DNA from: Sipunculus nudus
Lineage: Eukaryota > Annelida > Sipuncula > Golfingiida > Sipunculidae
NCBI GenBank assembly: GCA_026874595.1
Contig: CM049308.1
Coordinates: forward strand, 23,650,367-23,714,366
DNA: 64,000 nt
Direction of reading: 5' to 3'
Shown here: positions 12,901 to 22,858 of the stretch, in pieces
How the letters are laid out: each line of letters opens with the position of its first letter
Numbering within the stretch: position 1 is the first letter of the stretch
The notes under the pieces: model-generated
The model's database searches: none
Seen by the model: the letters and a program-made list of their open reading frames with translations, nothing else
Told to the model about the DNA's origin: nothing
Program-made: the position numbers and the translations under genes

Positions 12901-15900
12901 AATTAAGTCTCTGTCACCCATATTGTTGGAGCTATGGGGCTTATAATTACCCCCCTCCCCGGAATAATGGAAAATTTGATACCCAAGCACGGCACAAATC
13001 ATAATCATTGGACCTAGAATCTTCTTACTTCACATCCTGAGAGTTCCTTTTAAGTTTTCCTTAGAAACCTGAAATTAGGTCACTGTGACCTATATTATAT
13101 GATTTACAGGCCATGTTTGAGCACTCCAGATGCAAAATACACACAAATTGCCAGATTCCTTGGGAACGGTTGGAAGTATTGTCATCAAATTTGGTGTGGT
13201 TATGGGTCTTGATGAACTTCAGCTAATATACATGAACTATGATGCCATAATTAGTTGCCTGTGCAAGGACATGTTGTCAACATGCCAGTCGGCTGAGCGT
13301 AATGACCGATGGGTCACTTGTTATATATTTTTCGACTGCAAGACTTTGAACATGTAAGCTAACTGTAGATACCCCAGTTATTATATTTGATTTGAAGTGA
13401 CACATCAAGAAAAAAACAGTTGCATGAAAACAATTATGTATGTTGAGTAGTTTGCACCCTAACAGTAATGAAGGATGCATTCATCAAATGGGGGAATAAA
13501 CTTTTACTAGAATAAGAGACGGGTTTTTAAACAGTATCATGGATTAAAATGTCATTGTTACTTTTCATGGGGATATATGTTGAGAGAATTAAGCATGAGT
13601 TGAATTGAGAAGATTCATAATGGTACAAAATTAGAAGAGTAAATTGTGGAACAGTGAAGCAAATTTCATTCAGTTCGTGATGTAACAGCCCAGCTTTTAT
13701 TAGTAATTACATCTGAGCTTTTGATTTTGAGTATTTAAGAGTTAGTAGAGTGATGATGGTATTGTTGGTGGTGATGATGATGATAACGATGTAATGGTGT
13801 AGGGGAAGTCTGTTTTACCTTTATTTTTCTTCCGTGATAGGGATAATATGATAAAAGAATTGATTATGATGACTGTAATAATGAAAATTATGATTAAATA
13901 TCGATAATGATGATATAAGATGGTACGGACTATGGTGATGGTTGTGATAATACTGATTAGGATGATACAAATGAGGATTATGATATAAATTAAAATAACG
14001 GTGATGGTTGTAATCATTATGATGGCTGATAATATTGGTGATGTATACAGTGAGATTGATATACGATAGCATCAATTATACTGATAGCACTGATTATGAT
14101 GCTGATTATTTTGATGATAATGATGACAATAATGATGATGATGATGATGATGATGATGATATTCTAGACAGCAACTGATGGATTCATCACGGCCACAGTT
14201 AGTGAGGTACCAGTACTGATCAGAGCGTGGGTGGCCAACAGCATTAGTACATCTAGGTGAGTAACATCTATTAATGAAGTCAATTAATGACGAAACCTCC
14301 GAATCCTTCCCAACTGGGCGTTGATAATCACTCGCTTTGTGGGTAATTTTTTATGCATAATGTTACAGATGTCTCTTTTATTGTGTGCAGCAGTCTTACA
14401 TATGTCTGTGTAGCGCTAGCAATGTCCGTGGCTATGGGAGACGCGCGAGCTGGGCCGGCCCACGTGTAACTCTGGCGTGTATAGACATAATGTAATCTGG
14501 AACTTTCTCGGCTGGTCGCGCTCTATGAGCGCCTGTCTGAAATGATATTTGGGCGTGTATATAATGTATTGTTAAGTTCTTTTGGATTGAGCGTGAAATA
14601 GAATTTTCTAGACTTATCGGATGAAAAGTAATAAATAGGGGGCTGTGTTTTAGAACCGGGTAGAGAGAGAGAAATATTCCAGCGGACACGGAAAAGTGTG
14701 AGTCAGTTTTAGACCTATCCGATAAATGCAGAGGTGCCAGAGATTCTACGAACTTTATGAAAATTTAGTGCGGCCTGTCTCCAGTTTGCCTTGGGATTAT
14801 TACAAGAGCTTTACTTTGGACTATTTGAACCGTTTACATGGATTATTGGTTTTAAAGGAATTGTTGTCGCTGTGACAGTGGTGGTATCCAGGTACTGTAC
14901 ACTTTATTTATTACACTGTGTAATTGTATTGATTTGCTGTTGTACTGTTGTTATACTGTGTAATTGTATTGATTTAGTGTATTTTAATGTTAGGATTGTT
15001 TTAATAATAAATTATAATTATTTGTAAACAAAGAACCACTGACTTATTTATTCATTCCCCTAGACATTTCACGCTGCCTTGTGTTACAGAATTTGTTTTC
15101 TTATCTCCATGTCAAAATTTATGCTCGTCACTACTACGTGATCTGTTGATATTAGGTTCCGTAACATGAAATTGGGAGCTCGTCCGGGATGCTTAATAAT
15201 TTTGAAAATTATTAGGCCTTGACCTATACACATTGTTTACAACACATTGTTTACAAGATTACATATTGTTTATAATACATTGTTTCCAAGATTTATCTCA
15301 GTGGTGTTCTGCTATTGTTTTAACAGCTTAACATGGCAGATTTCAAACCTGAGACATTTGTTGAAGAACCCGACCCTGATCAACTTGAACAGTTGACAAA
15401 AGATCAGTTATTGCGTTTAGGACAACACTTAGGGCTAAGTGTGAAAAGAGCTTTGAGAAAGCCTGATATCATTGCTTAAATCATGCAGGATCTAGGTTGC
15501 AAAGGTTTGATTGAAGAGAGTGAAGTAGAAACTTCAAGAAATGACAGCCTTGCTATGCAGTTAGAATTGAAAAAGTTAGAAATGCAACATGAGCTAACAT
15601 TAAAAGAGAAAGAAAAAGAAATTGATTTAAAACGACTGGAGTTAGAAAGACTTAAACTAGAACATGGTCTACGTGCTGTCCCAACTCACAGTTATGATGT
15701 TACTAAACACATTAGACTTGTCCCACCATTCCAAGAAAAAGAGGTTGATAAATATTTCTTACACTTTGAGAAGGTAGCTGAAAATTTAAAATGGCCTAAG
15801 GAAAATTGGACTATGCTATTACAAGGTGTATTGACTGGAAAGGCCAGAGAAATTTATACAGAGCTTTCAGTAGAAGCCGCTGCTGACTATGACCAGGTTA

Positions 15901-18900
15901 AACGGTTAATCCTAAAAGAGTTAGTTCCGGAGGCTTACCGCCAGAAATTCAGAAATTGGGAAAGCGCAAAGAAGAGACCTATGTCGAATTTTCTAGGACA
16001 AAAGAGCAATTGTTTGATCGCTGGTGTAGTTCTTAAAATGTTATGAAAGATTATGACATTTAGGCCAGTCGATTTTGCTTGAAGAATTTAAGCGCTGCAT
16101 TAACGCAGATGTTAAAACTTTACTGGATGTGAAAAGTCCTGAATCACTTGACATTGCTGCTCAATTAGCTGATGATTATTCATTAACACATAAAATGTCC
16201 TTTACTAGCAAATCAAACCAGTCATTCACAAACAAGAGTGTATATCAGTATGGTCAAAAGAAGTTTAAAGCGCAGTCACCCAGTACTAGTAGTCCTGATA
16301 GTTCAGCAAAGTCCATTACTACACCACAGTCCACTGTGTCTGAATCCAACCAAGGCCAGTCATTTTCAAAGAAAATCTGTAATTACTGCAAAAAAACCTT
16401 CTGATTTTGTTTAAAAATCTATGCATAGCATAGTACAGGAGCCAAGCTCTTTTCATGTAAATAAGGGGTACAACTCCTTTATTGACTCTAATAAAGAGTT
16501 CGATGATATGGAGGCCAACGTGCCGTTCTACTCTAAAGAAGAAACCGTACCTTGCGAGGTAAAAACCTCATTTGATTCCTGCGAGGAATTTAATAAGGCT
16601 AGGTCCTTTCAAGACTCCTGCGAGGAGTATCCATTAAATAAGGCTAAGTCCTTTTATGATCCTGCGAGAGTATTTCAAATGAGGCCAAGTCCTCTGATGA
16701 CAAACAGATGTTTGTTTCTGCTGAGGAAAATTCCTCTGTTGACTCCCATGAGGAGTTTTTCATTGTAATATGGATGAAGATTCCTTTAGTGACTCTGAAA
16801 AAGAGTTTATGACTGACACTGTTAATGTCAGTTCTTTGTTTGGTGAAACTGAGGTAGTAGATTCCTCTCCTGACTCTGAAATGGAGTTATTTGAGCCATT
16901 CATACATGATGGTTTTGTATCACTTTCAAGTGATTTTTCAGATTCTTCCCCTATTAGAATTTTGAGGGACACTAGTTCAGGTCAATCTCTCATGTTAGCA
17001 AACACTTTGCCATTTTCTAATAGGTCTTTTACTGGTGCACCTGCACTTGTTAATGGTGTGTTTTCAGAGAAGCACACTTCAGTTCCGCTTCACAGTATAC
17101 ATTTAAAATCAGATTTGATTTCTGGGAGTATTACTGTGGGCATAAGAAAAACTTGACCCTTTAAGGGAATTCAGAAGCTACTAGGCAATGATGTTGCAGG
17201 TGACAAAGTACAGCCTGTACCAATAGTGACAGAAAAGCCGTCACTTGATCAGGACACTGATCTGGAAAATCAGTAAATTCCTGGTTTGTATCCTTCACGT
17301 GCTGTAATTAGATCTATGGCCAAGAAAAACACACATGAGGATAATGGTCGAGACACTCTTGGAGTCACTGGTGACTCGTCTTACGACTCGCCCGTACAGG
17401 ATGCAGCATTTTCAAGGTCAGAACTTATCGCGGAACAGCATAAGGACCCTGATATTTCATGTTTGTTTCCTAGGGCAGTTTCTGTAGATGAACTGTCACA
17501 GAACCCAGTTTGTTTCTATGTTAAAAATTGAGTGCTTATGTGTAAATAGCGACCACCTGATGTATGCACTGATAATAAGTGGGCCATCAAACATCAAATA
17601 GTAATGCCCGAAAGCTATCGCAATGAAATTCTAAGCATGGCACATGAGGCTCCTTTGTCTGGCCAGTTAGGTATAAATAAAACTTATCAGAAAGTTAGTA
17701 CACACTTCTATTGGCCTAACCTCAGGACTTATGTTATACAATATTGTAAATCATGTCATACATGCCAGATTGAAGGCAAGCCCAATCAGAATCCTTCTAA
17801 AGCCCCGCTTAGGCCTATTCCTGCTTTCGAGGAACCTTTTAGTAGCATTATTGTTGACTGTGTTGGACCACTGCCCAAATCAAAATCTGGACATGAATAC
17901 TTGCTGACAATTATGTGCGCATCTACCAGGTTCCCTGAGGCAATACCATTGCGCAAAATTAATGCCAAAGGTATTGTCAAGGCTTTGACTAGGTTTTTTT
18001 TTACAATTTTTGGATTACCAAAATTCGTCCAGTCTGACCAAGGGTCTAATTTTATGTTTGGCTTGTTCCAACAAGTTATGCTTGAGCTAGGTATAAAACA
18101 GTACAGCTGTTCACCATACCAACCTGAAAGTCAGGGCGCCCTCTAACGTTTTTCTCCAGACATTAAAAACATGATTAGGACCTATTGCTTTGACACACCG
18201 AAAAACTGGGATGAAGGAATCCACCTATTGCTGTTTGCTGTCAGAGAATCATTTCAAGAGTCCTTGGGTTTCAGTCCCTTTGAATCAGTTTTTGGACACT
18301 CAGTTCGCGGTCCATTGAAACTGCTTAAAGAAAAACTCTTGTGTGAAAATCCTGATTCTCTTAGTTTATTGCATTATTTCTCAGACTTTCGCACTTTACT
18401 ACACAATGCTTGTGAGATTGCAAAGTCCAATCTAAAATCTGCACAAAGTAAAATGAAAACAAATTATGACAAGCACACTGTAAATAGGACGTTTGAGCCT
18501 GGTGAAAAGATCCTTGCTTTACTACCCATCTCTGGCAGAATTCTGCAAGCTAGGTATTTTGGTCCTTAAATTGTTGACAAGAAAGTCAGTGATTTTAATT
18601 TCATACAGTTGACACCAGATAGGCGTAAGAAAAAAACAACTGTGCCATGTTAACATGTTGAAACCATATTACGACAGATATAGCACATCAGGTGTTGTAC
18701 ATAATGTTACTGCTGTTAATTGTGTAAAAACTGACCCTGACCCAGTTAAAGTAGATACTGATTGTAAGTGTGATGTAGACATGCAGGGTGGAAGAGTGCC
18801 ACTAAAAAAATCAGAAAAGGTTAACAACCTGGATGCCATATTGTCACAACTTACCGCACAACAACAAGACCTCAAGAACCTGCTGCGGAATTATGAACAT

Positions 18901-20501
18901 TTGTTTAGTGACATTCCAACGCGAACTAACATATTGTGCCATGACGTCGATGTTATCCTTTGCCAAAACCTGATGGAAGTTACCGTATGTGCACAGATTA
19001 TCGAAAACTGAACTCTGTCACCAAGACTGACACGTTCCCGATTCCGAGGATCGATGACCGTATTGAAAGAGTCAGTTGCTCCAGATATGTCTCCAAGTTT
19101 GACTTGCTAAAAGGATTCTGGCAAGTTCCGCAAAGAAGTGTCCGCATTTGGGACGCCGCAAGGACTTTTCCAGTATAAAGTTATGCCGTTTGGCACGAAG
19201 AACTCGCCAGCCACATTCCAGCGCCTCATCCATATGGTTGTGAAGGACATTCAGGGCTGCGATGCATATATTGATGACCTTATCGTGTACAGCGACACCT
19301 AGGAGAAACGTCTGGAAATTCTTCGCGACCTCTTCGAAAGACTTAGTGAAGCATGTTTGACCATCAACTTAGTAAAATCTGAGTTTTGTCATGCACAAGT
19401 AACATTTTTGGGTCATGTTGTAGGGCAGGGTCAAGTAAAACCTGTTGATGCTAAAATAAGTGATATTTCTGCATTTCCCACACTAGAAAACAAAAAGCAA
19501 ATAATGCGTTTTCTTGGTATGGTTGGATACTACAAAAAATTGTCCAAATTTTTCTGCTGTAGCTGAAACTTTGACTATTTTGTTAAAGAAGAAACAAAAG
19601 TTTGTATGGAATGTTCAGTGTAAAAATGCATTTAAGAATATGAAAGCAATTCTGCAAAGTTCACCAGTTTTAGCAGCTCCAGACTTTTCTGTACCTTTTA
19701 AGTTAGCTGTAGATGCTAGTGATACTGCTGCTGGTGCTGTGTTGTTACAAGAAGGCAATGATGGCATAGATCATCCAATTAATTATTTTTCAAGAAAGTT
19801 TAATGCAAACCAGAAACACTACTCCACTATTGAAAAAGAATGTTTGCCTTTGATTTTGGCATTGCGACATTTTGGGGTTTATGTTACTTTCTCAGTCAAG
19901 CCTATCATTATCTTCAGTGATCACAATACCCTCACGTTCATGAACAAGTTGAAGTGTTAAAATCAAAGATTGTTGAGATGGAGTATGTTTTTACAGGATT
20001 ACAACCTTGAAATCAGACAAATTAAAGGAAAAGACAATGTACTTGCTGATTGCTTATCGAGATGTTTATGAAATGTTGTAGACGAGATGTTTATGTAATG
20101 TTGTTAATAAGATGATTTTTGAGATGTAAAATAAGCGATTGTGGTCGAAAAAAGAAAGTTTTTTGAGAAAACTTTCTTTTTTTTCTTACAGGAGGGGGAG
20201 TGTTACAGATGTCTCTTTTATTGTGAGCAGCAGTCTTACATGTGTCTGTGTAGCGTTAGCAATGTCCGTTGCTTTGGGAGACGTGCGAGCTGGGCCGGCC
20301 TACGTGTAACTCTGGCGTGTATAGACACAGCGCTAATCTGGAACTTTCTCGGCTGGTGCTGCTCTATGAGCGCGTGTCTTGTAATATTATTTGGGCGTGT
20401 ATATTATGTATTGTTAGGTTCTTTTGGAATGTTCATGAAAAAGAATTTTCTAGAATTTTCGGATGAAAATTTATAAATAAGGGGCTGTGTTTTAGAGCCG
20501 G

Positions 20502-20560
<59 letters not shown>

Positions 20561-21875
20561 TATTCCAGCGGACACGGAAGAGTGTGAGTCAGTTTTGGAC
20601 CTATCCGATAAATGCAGAGGTGGCAGAGATTCTACGAACTCTGTGAAAATTTAGTGCGGCCTGTCTCCAGTTTGCTTTCGGGATTATAACAAGAGCTTTA
20701 CTTTGGAATATTTTAACTGTTTACGTGGATTATTGGTTTTAAAGGAATTGTTGTCGCTTTGACAGTGGTGGTATCCAGGTACCGTACACTTTATTTATTA
20801 CACTGTATAATTGTATTAATTTGCTGTTTTACTGTTGTTATACTGTGTAATTGTATTGATTCAGTGTATTTTAATGTTAGGATTGTTTTAAGAATAAATT
20901 ATAATTATTTGTAAACAAAAAACACTGACTTATTTATTCATTCCCCTAGACATTTCACGCTTCCTTGTTTTACAGAATCTGATCTTTTATCTCCATTACA
21001 AAATTTATGCTCGTCACTACTACGTGATCTGTTGATATTACGTTCTGTAACAAAACTATCTACTAGAAATTTTCTTTTTTTTCCTTCTGTTTTTGCGCAA
21101 GACCTCCATTACAGCTGATTTCCAATTATGACCTTAAGACGAAGTAAGGATCGTGAGCTGGAAATCCTCTATTATCACTCAGGTTAGGGGGACGGGAGGA
21201 TTTTAATTACAGGAGAGCATGACACGATTCATAGTAACGATTTCTAGTATTCAATGAATTCAGATATTCTTGGAATTAGTTCACTGCTTGGTATTTTTCG
21301 ATAGGTGCATTCTGCATACACAGGGATAGTTCCATAAGGAAACTAATATTCATTTATCAACGAAGAATTGAAAATGAATTTATCTCACAGTTTTAGTGGT
21401 GGGTGATAGAATTAAAGTGTTTCTCTCTGTTATGATACAATTTTAATGACAAGTACCATTTAGAATACAATATATGATCCATTAATTTAAATACTTCTAT
21501 TTTTATAAGATTCATCTATAGATGTGAGTACTTTAACCGATTGCTTGGATGTTTTAACTATATTCCATTTGTAAATGAATGTTATAATATTGAGGTTAAT
21601 GGTGCTGGAACACAGGGTAATAAATCTTTTCACGATAAAACAGAAAGATATGTTAGAGAAATTAATATAAAAGGATTGGGTAATAATTCCTGTTACATAG
21701 AAATAAGCCTAATAACATGCATTTGTATTTCTAATAGTGACCATTGTCACCTATGGATGTATTCAAACAAGATTTAGGTTTAATGTTTGTTATTCACGTA
21801 CGTACGTTTTCTTGTCTAATTAGTCTTGTATGTTTTGATCATTCTTATTCTGTGTCTGTAGCTTACCTTTGCATG

Positions 21876-21930
<55 letters not shown>

Positions 21931-22794
21931 TGTGCTATGATCAATATTAAATACATAACAGAAAATCTATTTTTAGATCAGTTCCCATGCAGTGGTTGAG
22001 AGGGAGGGAGAGCCTTGTATAAAGGAGCTTTTTTTAGATGGGGGAGAGTCGTGTGGAACTGCTGAAGTGATGGTTTCCCTGTGTCTACAGAATGCACCTA
22101 TCGAAAAATATCAACCAGAACATTACTCTATTTCAGAAAAAGTGGATTAAATAGTATAATTCTATGTAAAAATTTATACTGAAACATTCTTTGATCTAAA
22201 ATTGTCATGTTCTTAATATTCTTAAGAAATATAAATAGCTCTTTTCTTATTTAACCGATTTGTTGTGAGCGGTGGTTCACATGACTATAGGAAGAATGAC
22301 CCTCTCCAGTAAGAGTTCTGGATTGTCTCAGTTTTTATTTTCAATCAGCTGACGGAAAAACAGCAGACGGAAGGTGGATCTATATACTTGTAGAAGATTA
22401 TTTAATGACAAATGTTAGAAAATTATTTGAATTTAACTGAACTGTTTAATTCTTTAATTTAAGACGTGACTTCCGTCGTATGGCGGGAACGAACCCGGAG
22501 GAGACAGGTGTGATGTGGAACGAGACAGCCGTCACGGTGAGACACAATGATATACAAGATATGTAATATATATATAAGATATCTCAGGGGCGGATCCGGG
22601 GGGGGGGTATGGGGTAGAAACCCGCTCTTACTGCGAAAAATTTTTTTTTTTTATCGTTTTTCCTTTTTTATTTTGATTTAAATGTTCACCCTCCAACCTT
22701 TAGGCAGTTGTGGATCTCTTTTAAGAGCAGACTCATTGTGTAACCGTAAACCCCTCACTCTCCAAAATCATTGATCTGCCCCCCCCCCCACACA

Positions 22795-22858
<64 letters not shown>

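Larger units (their letters stand above)
14361..21052 (+). mobile_element. Gmr1-like Ty3/Gypsy LTR retrotransposon, defective, inside gene A intron 12
   Basis: 6.7 kb with two LTRs, a primer-binding site, a polypurine tract and a broken gag-pol. Order read from the sequence: gag (15333-16404), protease (about 16770-17156), integrase (17580-18660), reverse transcriptase (about 18955-19560), RNase H (about 19560-20070). The RT and RNase H are Gypsy-like, but integrase precedes RT, as in the Gmr1 group; canonical Gypsy elements have integrase last. The element lies in the sense direction of gene A. It is dead: stops at 15477, 18144 and 18567, frameshifts, an RT deletion and altered active-site residues. 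The matching intron of gene B is 1.3 kb against 8.2 kb here, so the insertion explains most of the difference. Confidence 0.92.

Noticed and set aside
13742-14075. Minus-strand frames rich in Ile, His and Tyr
   Set aside because: Translation of a low-complexity GAT/AAT tract.
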